Assembly: GCF_002078875.1 (NCBI RefSeq)
Contig: NC_034438.1
Location: 21,114,022-21,178,021 of the forward strand
DNA length: 64,000 nucleotides
Origin: Numida meleagris
Taxonomy: Eukaryota; Chordata; Aves; Galliformes; Numididae
Direction: 5' to 3'
Made by a program: the position numbers and the translations under genes. The notes under the pieces were generated by a model that worked only from the letters and a program-made list of their open reading frames with translations, did not search any database and had not been told where the DNA came from. Positions 1 to 12,227 of this stretch are shown here, one piece after another (within the stretch, counting starts at the first letter, position 1; every line of letters starts with the position of its first letter).

Positions 1-3000
1 GTAACTATAAGGTTGAAAAGCAGTGCCCTAAGGGCCTCATTACAACAAGTGTAGTTCATACTGAATGTTTTTCCTTGAATCTAAAGGCTTCTGTGCCACC
101 TGTGTAAAGATTTAATTTGTCTCATCAACTGTAAAGAACAAGGCTATTTTTATTTCTAGGCATTTTTTTATTTTTTTTTGCAGAGCACATTCAAAGGGGC
201 AATTTCACCCCAAAGATCTGTGTCTGCTTAATCTCAATGCACACTAATTACAACACTACGAAATATATTAATAGAAATATGTTGCGTTGCTTTTGCTGCG
301 GTGCTCAGTTGTAGTCACTGTTCTTTTGTTAATAGCATGGTTAGTCAGAATCGATGCATTTTTTCAACCTAAGCTTAACTAAATAAAATATTTTAAATGC
401 ATTATTTATAGAAATCATATTAAAGAATAATTACAGCTCTATACTAAAGTGTTCTTCTCAAAGCACTTGGTAAATCAGCTTTCTCTGTTGAGAGCATTTG
501 CTTGTTTGTAGGAACGGAAATGAGTTGATCCATAACTTTTTCATCTCTGTGGCCTGGAAAGTCAGTACTTCCTTACTGATGTGTAGCATATTAGTCATGT
601 CTTCCAGGTAAGATTTGTATTAGGATCCTTCCTTCTGATGGAGGAAACAACGAGATGAAACTCGTGGCTTAAAACATTTGAATTATTTCTTTAGTTCTAT
701 TGTTTGCAACTATCATGCCTGAGAGCTAAGGACAGATAAAACTAAAAAAATGTTTATTTTAGATTTTAAAAAGCATCTCTGAAACTGTTCTTCCCACAGG
801 AAAATTTAGAAAGTCTGTAGGTGTTTTCAGTTATGCCAGTCACACAAAATGTTTTCTGTTTGCATCACTGAGATTTAACCTGAAGTTCCAAACATGGCAG
901 TCCATATGAAACTGAGCTTTAAATATAATTGAGCCAACATTAAATCCAGGAATTTACATATTTTTAGGACTTGTTGATATATTATTGAGATTTTTGATAG
1001 AAAGTGAGGTGAATGGACAGACGAGGAAAATGTAAGGACTGTGTGCATATCTATAATAGTGTTGCAAAAAATGAACAGATTTGGACTGTCAGTGTTAGCT
1101 CTTCATAAGAAAACTCAAAGGTCAAAACAGAGATAAAGAAGTGATCCATGACAAGAAGTCTTAGAATGTGAAATAAATGCAATTCATCCAACAGTTACAG
1201 AAACTGGGAGTTATTCATTGGTTAGCATGATAGGTATCATAAATATGCCTACATACAACAATTATGGAGTGATATTTTTTATACATTTATAATGTCTACC
1301 AACACATCACCTCTTCATCAACTTGGCACTCCAGAATTCATTCTCTTGTGTTTTCATTAGCTTAAAAACACCAGCACTGTTCATTTTAAGCAAACTTGTC
1401 ACAGAAATTCTTTCCTACCAGTGAAGAGACATGAATGATCATTTTCCTGCAGGATGCAGCACTACAGGAGCAATTTAACTACATAGAGATATTATGGACT
1501 TACTACAGAGCTAGCGTGCTTGATTTCAGATAGAATAGCTATTTCTGGTCTGATGAGAGCCTCCGGACACAAATACCCTCATCAGCCTTAATTGTTACAC
1601 TTTTTGGATCCAAAAATCTAAGGGCAGTTGGTAAGGGTTTATAGGAAAAATATTGATAAATAGCTCATTTTAAGCACATTTTTTGACAACTTCATGTTTA
1701 ACTCTGTCTTTAGTGTGGCCAGAAGCAGCTCTGCAAGAGCTCATGAGTGAGGGACTGATGGCTACAATCCACAGAGGTCCCTGTCCTCACACGGCATGGC
1801 TGCCATTTTCATTCCTTTCTGTTTGTTTTGACCGGTGCAGTGTTCACGTGAGGGCATCGGCTGTCAAAACAGGCTCTTAGGCTAAGAGGCTGCAGCGTAG
1901 CTTAAAGTCAGTGCTAAGGAGACTGCCCAGGAGCAAAGCAGTGCAAGCCAGGCAAGAGTAAAGGTGCCTTAACTTCACCTTTTAGTCTTTTCTCCTCATG
2001 AAACACCGTGCCAAGTGCTCCTCAGCCAGAATTCAGGAGCTCACCCATGGTTACCAAGGAAGAGAAATACAAACAAAAAGTCACAATTAAATGTTTAAAA
2101 ATAACTCTAAAACATTCCTAACCATTTCTGGAACACAGTATATACAAAATAGGTTGTGGTGTTACAAAGGTTTCCTATTGCTACTTGCGTAATACTGTAA
2201 AACTTAATTACATAATACATTTATGTTCACTGCTATATTTGATATTTTACTATTTGAGAACAATAGAGCCCAGCACAGAGAAAACTTCTTTCTATGGCAT
2301 AACACAATGTTTAGTTAGTATTGGTTTTTCATTGTTTCAACATTAAACCGAACAGAGATAGCTTAATTAGCTTCTCCTAAAATACAGGAGAGAGGCATTA
2401 TACATTAAGGAATGTGGACAACATACTTCTGGGCCTTAATTGCCACTGCATTATACTGTTGTTCTGTTGTTGTTGTTGCTTTTAAATGGATTTCACCAGC
2501 GTAACTGTGGTATAATCCAGTTGTGAATCAGATCAATCAAAACATGCTACATTAAAACACTTTGAATGGATCATGGACAAATACAAATTACAGTGTATCT
2601 ATAAAATAAATGGCAAAACTTCAATATACACTCATTATAGAAAAGATTACTCATTGTCTCTCCATGTCTTTTGGGCAATTATGACTTCCAGTGATTATTA
2701 TTTAATGTTTGCACTGCAACGATGTTCAGAAGTCCCAATTCAGACCAAGTTAAGAGCCACCATTCCAGTACCTCAGCATTTAATGAGAAGTGTTTACTCT
2801 GGAGGCCTTTCAGTCTAGTCAGAAAAGTTGAAAGACATGAATGTAACAAACAACATTATTAAGAACTGGGAAAACCAGCAGTAAACACTCTGAACAACTA
2901 CATATGCATTGCTTAGCCCATTTAAACTCTCAAAAGATACAGATTTAGAGAGGGCTTCAGTTTAGTTTACTCAATGTTTACTCACATTGGCCTTCATATA

Positions 3001-5190
3001 CAAAAACAGAAATTTCAATGAGAGAAGTTTGGACTTCATGTCTAATGTGAAGTTGTGTATATAGAATTTGTTTAAACTTTCACTGGGATCACTTGCACAG
3101 TATCACTTGAAAGACTCGTTATGTAACTCTATATTTTGTACTTTGTGCACTTAATCTGTAATTACAGGGTAACTGGGATAACATCCCTGGGAATTAATGT
3201 TGCTGGGGACTCTGCTGAAGCTGTAATCTAAATACTGTCTTGATATTTATAGCACTTCTAAATCCTGGGGATAACTCCTGGTATTTTCTTAGTTTGCATC
3301 GATAGTTGTATCTTGTCTGTGCAATATGTCTTCAGGAGCTGTGGTCCAGCTATCTGTAGTTTCAGTAGTCTTTGGCTAGGCTTTTACTTTTGATGGCTAA
3401 AACTGTAAGTGTAACAGTGCCTTAGACTGAAACTAATGTTACAGCTATGGCAGATCCATCATGGGAACAATAGTTGCTATAAATTTCCCACACCCATCTG
3501 TTACCAAGCTGCACTGGTAAATGCATTGGGCAATTTGCGGCAAACTTTGCCAACGAACAGTTTCACACCAATAAAAGCTACAACAATCTCATGCATAACA
3601 CAGGTGCCTTGAAGAGTTCATGAGGGAGGACATAAGTTACAGAGGCATTCATATTAATTATGATGAGTTATTTGTTACTTGATCATTATGATCAATTGCT
3701 CATGAGATAAAATATTGGTAATTATATTAAAACACCAGTATAGCTCATTAGGGTGTAAAATTCTAAATCTATTGTCACTGCTTTTAACGGTAGTAGCTGA
3801 AGCTCTCAACCTTGACCTTAGTCCACAGCAGAATTATTTTAAGTAAAATACCTTATCTAAACAACAACAATGCAGTGGTTTTTTTCTGTTGTTTAACAAA
3901 AGGTGATATAATGTTTTGTGAAATATGTAAACAATTTTATTTTTTTTACAAACTCTGATGGTTATATTTAATTCAGTTTAATTATCTAAATCCAGGCACA
4001 GCTGTAGTCCCCAAAGGATTGTATGCTCTAAAAAGATGGAGAGAGATTTCATAGAATAGTAAAGAAACAATCAGTGAATATTATTACCCTAGTAGAAATT
4101 CGGGCTTGTTTTCTGTATCTGGATACAAATTAGATTCTTGAATGTGCAACTCCCACACACAGCTGAGAAGTTTTAAATAAGTAACAGTAACGTTAAACAT
4201 AGTGGGCTTACATAAATATGACCAGCTGAATGTTTCGCCACTGAATTAAGACATTTTTGCCCAAAGCCCTATCAGAAACTGAATGAAGCAATTAATGATC
4301 CTGAATGGAAGACCACTAAAGTTACTTTCAATGAGCAGCAAGGGTTTAAAAGTCTCTTCACTTCTTGCAACAGGTTGGTGCTAACGTGACATCCATTTTC
4401 CATTGCTGGTCAGTGACTTTTTTTCAGCATTTTGTCCATTTCTCAGTGAGCAGGTATTACCAAAATACAGCTGAGCTGGTGGCAGTCCAGTAGAAGAGCC
4501 CAGGATTAAATGGGCACAGAAGCAGAAGCATCTCTGTCCTCAGGCATGGTCCCTGTAGAAGACAATTAAGGAGCATAAGGTGAGCAGCAGGACCATCCCT
4601 CCTTGCTGCCAGTGGAGCACTCTGCCTGGCGGCTGAGCAGAACCAGGGCTCCAGGACTGCTGCAGCAGCATATTGCGTACACCATGGGTTGTCAAACAGC
4701 TCTTTCAAACAGCGAGGAAATTAAATAGGAAAACATCCCCACCTGCGAGACCTAGGAAACAGGAGTGAATGCTGTTTGAGCTATCACAAAGCTGCTGGCT
4801 GCTTTTCCAATTTTCTATTTGTACATCACTAGCTGTTGTGGCTGTCAGCATTTCAGTACCGCTGTGTTGTTGTACCTAGAAATACACCTGTACTGCAGGC
4901 CTCTGAGCACAGCTGCCTGTACATGGCACATGGGCAGGCCCATGGCTCTCCCACATTTGCTCTCCCTGCGCTGGTTGCTGGGTGCTGCGGGCACAGCGAG
5001 GAGTCTTCGGCCAACACCGCCATGCATGCCAGACAGCCAACGCCTGCTTCGTGATCAATATTTTCACCATTTTGAGGTAATATCTGCCATTATTAAATTA
5101 GGAAGTCGATCTGCTGATGCCCAAGAAAACATTCACCATTCAGGATTTAATTTGTCTCAACAACTTGCATTCCTTCAGGAGGAGACCAAG
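1..5190. other. Upstream flank, no gene recognised
   Basis: This AT-rich stretch lies upstream of the ERBIN CpG island. The longest open frames here (for example 2573-2818 and 4819-5211) show no recognisable domain, no coding-like composition and no convincing splice context. In mammals the neighbour on this side of ERBIN is NLN (neurolysin), in the same orientation, so part of an upstream 3' UTR could lie here. AATAAA hexamers occur at 382-387 and 1172-1177, but such hexamers are expected by chance in sequence this AT-rich. I see no peptide resembling neurolysin. Confidence 0.5.
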
Positions 5191-5399
5191 GCCCGCCTAC
5201 ATCCTCTCTAGGGCCTTCGCCTCTCGCCCCTCCCGGTCGTTACCGGGTGATGAAGGCCGCCCAGCCCGGCCCGCAAACGGTACCCGCTTACCCCGCGCGG
5301 GCCCTCCCCTCGAGCCGCTCCGGCCGGAGCCCAGACAGCGCCCCCACCCCCACCTCGCCCCATTCCTCCACAGGGCACTCCCGCCCCCCGTGGGGCTCC

Positions 5400-5446
5400 A
5401 TTGGCCCCTCGGCCCGTCCCTCACGACGCTCGTGGCCCGGGATTGG
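5400..5446 (-). promoter_or_regulatory. Paired inverted CCAAT (ATTGG) boxes, likely NF-Y sites
   Basis: ATTGG occurs at 5400-5404 and again at 5442-5446, the second within GGGATTGGCTG. The start-to-start spacing is 42 bp, about four helical turns. Paired CCAAT boxes at about this spacing are typical of NF-Y-driven CpG-island promoters. They suggest that the main transcription start lies downstream, roughly 5500-5800. The motifs are seen directly; their function is inferred. Confidence 0.45.
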
Positions 5447-5761
5447 CTGCGCCGCCACCTCCCGCTCTCAGTCCACGCCGGCACGGGGGAGGGGCAGCCG
5501 GTAGGGCTCGGCGGCGGCGGCGGCCGCGGCCGATCCGCGCACCCCTCCCCCGCCGCGCCCCGCCCCCTCTCCACCGCCTCCCGCGGCCCCGGCCCCGCTC
5601 CCGCCCAGCCCCCGCCGTGCCACCCCCCGGCCTGGACGGCGGTGCGCGGCGCCGGCAGCCGCAGGGGCGCGGCGGCCTCGATCTCGTACACTCCTCCGTC
5701 GTGTCCCTACCGCCACCCCCCCGGGCATTCCCGCGGCTTCGCCGCCGCCGCCGCCGCGGAC

Positions 5762-5844
5762 GGGGAGGGGCGGGAGCCGGAACGGAGGAGAAGGGGGAAG
5801 TGTGCGAGAGGAGGCGGGGAGAGAGGGCGGCGGCGGGCGGGCAG
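5762..5844 (+). other. ERBIN: Candidate 5' noncoding exon 1a (5' end unknown)
   Basis: A strong splice donor, GGCAG|GTGAGG, sits at 5844/5845 in the CpG island. It would end a first noncoding exon. The 5' boundary given is arbitrary because the transcription start cannot be read from sequence. The stretch just before the donor is purine-rich (GAG and GGCGG runs) without a TATA box. The alternative first-exon end after 6287 is equally good by motif, so the gene may use either or both. Confidence 0.4.
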
Positions 5845-6025
5845 GTGAGGCGGGCGGCCCTGCGCCCTGGGGGGGACGGCGGCCCGGGTCGAGGCTGCGG
5901 GCGGGCGAGGGTCGCAAGACCGAACCGGGGGCGCCGTCGGTGCGCGGCGGTCGTGGCGCCGGGCGGGGCCGGGCGGACCGGGGCTGCCTTGGGGCAAAGC
6001 GCGGCGCCGGGAGGAGCCCTCCCCC

Positions 6026-6068
<43 letters not shown>

Positions 6069-6091
6069 ACACACGCGCGCGCGCGCACACG
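6026..6091. repeat. (CA)n/(CG)n alternating purine-pyrimidine tract
   Basis: Sixty-six consecutive bases alternate strictly between pyrimidine and purine. The order is a short CG run, a long CA run with one CATA interruption, a second CG run of about 14 bases, and a short CA end. CA and CG alternation is the classic sequence for left-handed Z-DNA. It lies inside the promoter island between the two candidate first-exon donors. As a microsatellite it should vary in length between individuals. Confidence 0.9.
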
Positions 6092-6133
6092 GCGCGCTGC
6101 AGCCGCCGCCCCCGTCTCGTCGAAAGCTGTTGG

Positions 6134-6184
6134 TTTTTTTTTTCCTCCCTCCTTCCCTCCCTCCCTCCTTCCTTCTCTCCCTTC
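6134..6184 (+). repeat. Pyrimidine tract (T10 then CCTCCCT-type repeats)
   Basis: Fifty-one uninterrupted pyrimidines begin with a T run and continue as CCTCCCTCCTT-type repeats. A single A at 6185 is followed by CTCCCTGTTCAG. It could act as an unusually strong polypyrimidine tract for the CAG acceptor at 6195-6197, or as a triplex-prone promoter element. A simple low-complexity repeat is also possible. Confidence 0.85.
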
Positions 6185-6197
6185 ACTCCCTGTTCAG

Positions 6198-6287
6198 CGG
6201 TCGGAGCGCCCGATTGGATTTAATACATTTCCTCGGGGTCGGGAGAAGCTCGCGGCTGCCGGACCCGGTTCGGACGCCCGGCGCAAG
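6198..6287 (+). other. ERBIN: Candidate 5' noncoding exon 1b
   Basis: The donor GCGCAAG|GTGAGC at 6287/6288 is excellent. Upstream, the long pyrimidine tract ends in TTCAG at 6193-6197. The 90 bases between could therefore be an internal exon spliced after exon 1a, with an intron of 353 bases. Alternatively the donor may end a longer first exon whose start lies upstream, in which case the acceptor is fortuitous. The interval contains an ATTGG at 6213-6217, which would suit a downstream promoter. No ATG lies in this 90-base interval. The donor is well supported by motif; the acceptor use is a guess. Confidence 0.45.
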
Positions 6288-6900
6288 GTGAGCGGCGCCG
6301 GCAGGGCCCGGGGGGCGGCGGCGGCGGCAGCGGAGGAGCCCTCCCGCCGCCGCGGCGGGGGTTGGCAGGAAGGCGTTCTCGCCCCGTGCCGATATCCTGT
6401 TTTCGGCCTGCGCGGTCCCTCGGCCCGCGGCCCTTTGTGCGGCCCCGTCTCGCCGCGCTGCGTGAGCTCCGGAGCGGCCGCGCCGGGGATGCCTCGGGAG
6501 ACGGAAAGTTCCGAGCTCCGCGGGCACAGAAGTTTCTTTGTTCGCAGGAGGTGTTGGGCTGGCGGCGCTCGGCTCGGTGCTGCGCGTCCTGCCCTCGCGA
6601 ACGATCGCGGCGTAATTAAGTTCTCGGCAAATTAGGAAGTCCTGGAGGAGGTAGTCGCTTTTCTTTAATCCGAAGATCGCGGTGCTCCGCGCGCCCCGTG
6701 CCCGCCAGCCGGGTCTGTTCCGCGGTGCTGGCAGGAGCCGCGCAGCCCCAGGAAGGAGCCCCCGCCCCGGGACGGCCGCCCTGCTCTGCCCTTCACTCTG
6801 TGCGTCTCGAGGGCTTCCGTGTGAAAGAAGAAAAGCGTGCTGGTGTCTGACCGCTTTCCAGCGTGCCGCCGGGCCCCTGGCTTAATGCGGCCCCGCTTTA

Positions 6901-9900
6901 TTTTGTCCCCTGCTTTATTATTTTTACGAAGCGTCCCATCCGAAGTTGTTGGGGGGGAAGCTGCATGTGAAGTTCTGGTGTACGGTTTTTGCACTGCTGC
7001 GCTACTCCTGTCGCAGGAGCTTACTGGTTGCATGCAGTGAAAGCAGCGTCGCTCACCACAGATTCATTCACATGCCTCGAAGAGGAGTTATTGGTCAGTC
7101 CCTTCGTGACTGGGAATGCTTGCATGAGCTGGAAGCCATAGCTCTGCTGGCTTATCTGGGTTGTGCTCCCGTCTGACAGCCCACAGACAGCATGCTTGCC
7201 AGCTGGAGTGTTTCTGGTTTGTTCTCCCCGATATCCACGCTGTGTTTGTAAGAATTGGACAGTCACTTCTGTGCAGTACTCTGAAACTGTTACATGTGCA
7301 GCTCTTTAACGGTGCCTAGTATAGCAGGGAATGAGCAAAGTTATTAATCCAGCTCTGTCAGTCTGATTGAGCGTGAGGACAAATGTTAGCATTTAACTGA
7401 CCTAAAGAAGTTTCTGATGCTGATAACAAGTATATGATTTGGTTTGTAGTTTATGGACTTACCTTTCTAAGCAGCAGAACGGTTATTCTTAGGTGGCTGA
7501 AAGGGCTGGACAAAATAAATGACAGTAAACTTCAGTTTCCTTATTTGGCTGGTGCTTGGCAGAAAACCAATGAAGTCTAAATAGAGTAATCCTTTTACAA
7601 AGAACGGTCACTTTCCAAGGCAGTGTTTTAGCCCCAGTAATGACTTGAGATTCCATGGGGGGAGAGATATTGTAGCAGTGCATGACAAATTTAGTTGTAA
7701 ACCACTGTGTTCTAATGGAGGCAATTTTGTTTCTTTTCAGACCTTTTGTGTTTCTCACGATGCACTTGATATTTTTCAATGCCATCGGGAAGAATAGATC
7801 CTTGTAGTGGAGCAGCAACTTTTTACACTGGTGTTTTGTCACCATGGTAGCTATGGATAAGGCTCTTTTTAATGATGAAAGTGGAATTCAGTACTGCATA
7901 CAGCTAATGGTTATATCATAGAATGCCATTCATGTCATTAACATAGTTTAGAAGTTATGAAGGAGAGTATTCTTCCTTGAGATCAACCATCTCAACTAAA
8001 TTAGGCTGACATTGGTATTTGTGTTATGAAAAAAGTGATGCAAGCATACACGTGGTAGCTCGTGTTGTTTGGAACAACATGTTCATAGGTAAGTGTTGAT
8101 GGCTTGGGGAAACATTCTTTTTACCTGGCTGTTCCCTGCTTATGAGTTAAAGTAAACTCTTGTAAACATTAGTAACTTTATGTAGGTATGTTTGCAATGA
8201 GCGAGGTGGAAATTACAGCATGCAGCACATTATGGAATATGATTATCACAATGACCATTGTGTATTGTTTCAATGGTCTTAGCAAAAGTATGAGTATAGT
8301 TTTCTTACTAATAAATCGGACAGTATATAATGTTTGATATAAATGTGATGATCTGTAGGATATGCATTTGCACACCCCATTCACACAGAATTGTTGAGGA
8401 GATTCCATAGAGAGGGGATAACTCACTGAAAGCTGGCTGGTGTAGTAAACTGGTGGTGTAAGAAAACCAAGTTATGGTTTGTCCTCAGTGGAGTTGGTTC
8501 AGAGACCACAGTCCTGAGAGAGGAGGGCTGTGCTTGGAGGATCCTCACTAGGGAAGGCATGCACATGCGTAACATGCATTAAACTTACCGTGTTAGCAGT
8601 AGGTTCTAGAAATAGATGGGGATGGGAGCAGGATTCATCAACTCAACTTTCCTGTTGGGGTGTAATGAATCATTACCTTTGTGCTTTGGGCTTTTTGTTC
8701 TGTTTTTATGTTTCCTGCTTACAAACAAAAAGGAAAATCTTCTAGGGAAAATGTTATGTAGAGATCAAGTGCTTGATATGTCATCTTTCAGAAGATTCTC
8801 CCTATGGAATAACCTGAAAGAGTGTCTTGACATTTACAAATCTAACCTCTTCTGAATGAGTAACTGGTCAGGCAGACAGGAAAACTGCTCTTACGGATAC
8901 GAAAATTGTTTCATTTTGTGAACATGTAATTGTTGATTATGACAGTCGGTACAGCTTTAAGTCTGAATAATCTGGAAAATGAAGATTCAGATACATAATT
9001 ATTTTACAGTTGTTAGCTTTTGAGTAAATAGAACTATGTCACACAACACTTTTCACATCAGAATGAAAACATTTAAGTAGCATGTTTATCAGTTATTAAC
9101 TATTTACTAATTTCACTGTTTCTTCAAGCTTAAAAGGTTCATTAATGTGGTAACCTATTAGTTTGCTAGCCTAGAATCTTTGTAACACCTACAAAGTCCA
9201 AAACACCGTTTGTAAGTAAAAGCTACTTTTCTACAACTTAAAGAAGTTGAACTGATTTGGGGAGTTTTGTTTCATGTTTTGAATACATGGGGAATATCTT
9301 TTTTCTAGTGTCGTGATAATGTGAACAATTCTGTGTTCACAGACTCTGGTCCAGTTTTAGACAAGAAGTACATTTTTGGTGGTGTTGGGGGTAGGAGGCT
9401 GGTCAGAGCTTCACACATGAGTTTCCCGTGGTCTTAACTGTTCTCTTCATCCTGGGGAGCAGCTGCTGTGTGCCTCTGCAGCTTCTAACTGTGAAGGTGG
9501 CATGCAGAACCCGCTGTCAGCACAGCTGGCATGCTGTCTCCTGCTGCCTAAGTTCAGTAAAAATTAGTGTCTGTTGTACTTAGGTAACTATTAATTGTTA
9601 AGCAACTTTATTGTGTTTGAGGAGACAGGTGATAGAGAGCATACCTGGACTAGGTGTACTTTGTTTCTTTTCTTATTTTTTTTTTCTTAGAGATCTTTAG
9701 TTAGTAGAAAGATGAGGACTAAAATACAGCCTTAATTTCTGATTAAAAATTTGTTGTTCATGCATTGTGTAACCTTGTAAATACTAATTTTTGAAAGGAA
9801 GGATGCTGATTTGGAAGACATCTATAAGTCATCTATTCTGTATCATCTTCTGTCTATATAAGAAGAATGGGAGAGGTGAATATTGCTGTGGTGAAGTTGC

Positions 9901-11279
9901 TAGTCTTTTTATTACGTAGTAATCTTGGGATAATTCTGCTTTTTTTGCTGCTCTTCTTCATCGGTTACCTGCTCTTTTTAAAGTTTTTTTTTCTCTGATG
10001 CTTATATTTCAATACAGATATTTAGCTTTAGCTTATTACTCTTCATTTAGTTTTGTCTGTACTTTCCATAACGGTGATGTAGAAGCATGGTGTTTTGACA
10101 CTAAATTGTACTTTCAGCCTTTAAGAATGCATAATGATTTTCATAATTGAGAAATAAAGCTAAACAAATCTCTTTGGTTTCATTGAGGCCAAAATGGCAG
10201 TATATTTCTGTAGGAAAAGATCACCATTGTGATTAGTTTCCTTGGAGTAGTTTAAGTTAACAGATTAGTTCTTTTTGTAGCTGGAACTAATTTGTAGATA
10301 TATAGATAACTGATGTCAGATATCTGATAGTAGCTAAATGTTATCTGAGGATAATATGAACCATCTCTGCTGCTGTGACTGTACTGGATGTTGTCGTACC
10401 GTCAGAAGGTAGCAGTGCCTCTGGAGCTTCTTACATTTGAACGTTGTTAGCTTAGGATAGCATGTACTCTCCTTCCCTGTACATCCACTTCAACGGGCAC
10501 TTAATGGATTTCCTTACTCTTCTATTCTATTTTTTCACACGATCATGAAAACATTGTGTAACAACTCCTGTGCACAACTTGGTTGTACAGGCAACAGCTG
10601 CAGGATGGGGTGTCCTGTGCTACACTTTGGACATGCCTGGTCTAGACTTCAAGGATTACTTAAAAAAATAAAGACAACTTATGTCCTTGTAAGAGCAAAG
10701 CTACCTGAAAGATGATAAATGATTCAAAAATGTACAACTTCTGCTTAGTTTCTCAAATGTTAAATATGATATTACACATCTTTGCATCTTTTTAAAATCA
10801 AACTATGGGTTCTCAAACTCTCTATAACTCTCTATAACTGAATTCTGTAAGCATAAAGCAATCTTATATAGTCAAATGGAAGCAGCTGCTGTAAGCTAAC
10901 TTACTGTTTCGTTTCTAATTCTCCTTCTTAAATGCATGTTGCGGAAATAACAAGTGGAAGAAATTGTAGGTTGGTGACCTCAGAGTGATCAGTTCAGAAT
11001 TCACTAGGTGAATTCTGCAAAACTGAACATTGTTATAAGCTTATTATGGTCTTACAATGTTGAATTCTCTCTTTGTGTAGCTCAGTATGTACATTCCTGT
11101 ACTTCTTGTCTTGTAGCGCCTGTCATGAAACTTGCTGGGTGGAATAAACAGAGATAAATAATTCACTACTTTGACCATGTCTGTTTGACTGTTCTGGATT
11201 ATCGCACTTCCAGTGGGAGAGAATGCAGCTGTGTGACCAGAATTTCTGGGAACAGGTAGGAAGGGTGTAGCGATAAGCA
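6901..11279 (+). other. ERBIN: 5' intron sequence, nothing recognised
   Basis: This AT-rich DNA follows the CpG island and is presumably the start of the first ERBIN intron. The open frames here are short and lack family signatures. I see no clear interspersed repeat, RNA gene or well-formed exon. A short tandem duplication of an ACTCTCTATA-type unit occurs near 10818-10840. Confidence 0.6.
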
Positions 11280-11570
11280 GGACTAACGCAATGGAAACAG
11301 CGTTACAAAAGGTGGAAGGAAAATACAGCGCTCACCCGAATCGGAAGATTTGGGGCTCGCAGGAAAAGGCTCCCACCAAGGAAGGATCTCCAGGCAGAGA
11401 TCCTTCCTCAGGGGCAGTCAGCCCTTAAATGAGGCCTAAGAGGGGTGGAGCCAGGCTCCACCCCTTCTGGTTGCACAGGTGAATTGCCTTCACCTGTGCT
11501 CCCAGGGCTGACTGGGTCTTTCCTCCAGGTGCTCAATCAGTGGTTCAGGCCATGACTCAGCAGTTCCCAT
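11280..11570. repeat. Hairpin-rich GC-richer repeat, family unknown
   Basis: This segment is GC-richer than its surroundings. It contains perfect inverted arms of 12 nt (11379-11390 with 11397-11408, loop 6), 12 nt (11441-11452 with 11454-11465, loop 1) and 11 nt (11473-11483 with 11489-11499, loop 5). A further 10-nt pair (11415-11424 with 11505-11514) encloses the second and third hairpins. No open reading frame or terminal inverted repeat is obvious. The edges given are compositional guesses. A solo LTR fragment of an avian endogenous retrovirus, or a short nonautonomous DNA element, would both fit. I do not recognise the family with confidence. Confidence 0.55.
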
Positions 11571-12227
11571 ACAAAGGGACTACTTGGTGTTGAGTATTAT
11601 GTTCTCTTGAAGGTAAAATTCTCTTTTTGAAGTAGGTGCCTTCCTGTGGGCTGGCTGTGCTCAGTGTCCGCATCTTGTCTCAGTTGTGTTGGGTGCTAGC
11701 TTTAGGAGTAGAGGAAGCTCTGAAGTAGTCTATAAAAGTTTTGAGTACTTGCAGGAAAAGTTTCTAGTGTTATTCTAATTTGAAAAGAATTGTATCTTCC
11801 CTGAAGTGGCCAGGGACTTGCTCTCTTTGTTCAGATACATTTCATTATTAGTGCTGAATTTAAAATATCTGAAGTTCTGTTAGTTTATATCCCTGGAAAG
11901 CTAGGTGGAAAGACGATCTACATCTAAATAGTTTCTGAAATGCAGCACCAGATTCTTTTGAACATCAGTTGCAGGTTCAGCAAAAATTGGAATGTTTTTG
12001 CCATGGATGTAATTTTTAGGGTATGGATGATGGAAAGCGTTTCCAGGCTCATTTGGAATGTTTCTGGTAGGCTGCTAGGAAATAAAACGTTTTGAGAGCT
12101 GCTGCTTTTTCTCTGCATGTTACTGTAGTGATCTTGGAATTAATCTTTTTGAGGGAAGAAGTGATGGCTTTGAAGATGATCCCAGTTCTCAGCAATTTGT
12201 CAGCAAAATTATTGTTGGTGGTAACCG

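Larger units (their letters stand above)
5195..6900 (+). promoter_or_regulatory. ERBIN: CpG island and probable ERBIN promoter
   Basis: Composition changes abruptly near 5195 from AT-rich to strongly GC- and CpG-rich, and decays again by about 6900. It is the only such island in the window. It lies upstream of the ERBIN coding exons on the same strand, as expected for a broad TATA-less housekeeping promoter. Visible elements include ATTGG boxes at 5400-5404, 5442-5446 and 6213-6217, a GC box (GGGGCGGG) near 5766, and two good splice donors after 5844 and 6287. I cannot place the transcription start from sequence alone. Divergent antisense transcription is possible but not shown. The long open frames inside the island, on both strands, are what GC-rich stop-poor DNA produces and are not annotated as genes. 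Confidence 0.85.

Noticed and set aside
4819..5211. 130-codon frame just upstream of the CpG island
   Set aside because: Overlapping frames exist on both strands, the peptide shows no domain, and it lies outside any plausible exon.
5117..6635. Several long open frames on both strands across the CpG island (up to 296 codons)
   Set aside because: They are low-complexity R/P/A/G-rich translations of stop-poor GC-rich DNA, overlap one another in most frames, run through the CA repeat, and match no family I know.
11280..11570. Calling the hairpin-rich segment a named endogenous retrovirus LTR
   Set aside because: It resembles avian LTR sequence in composition, but I cannot see clear TG...CA ends, a target-site duplication or any internal retroviral region, so the family is left open.
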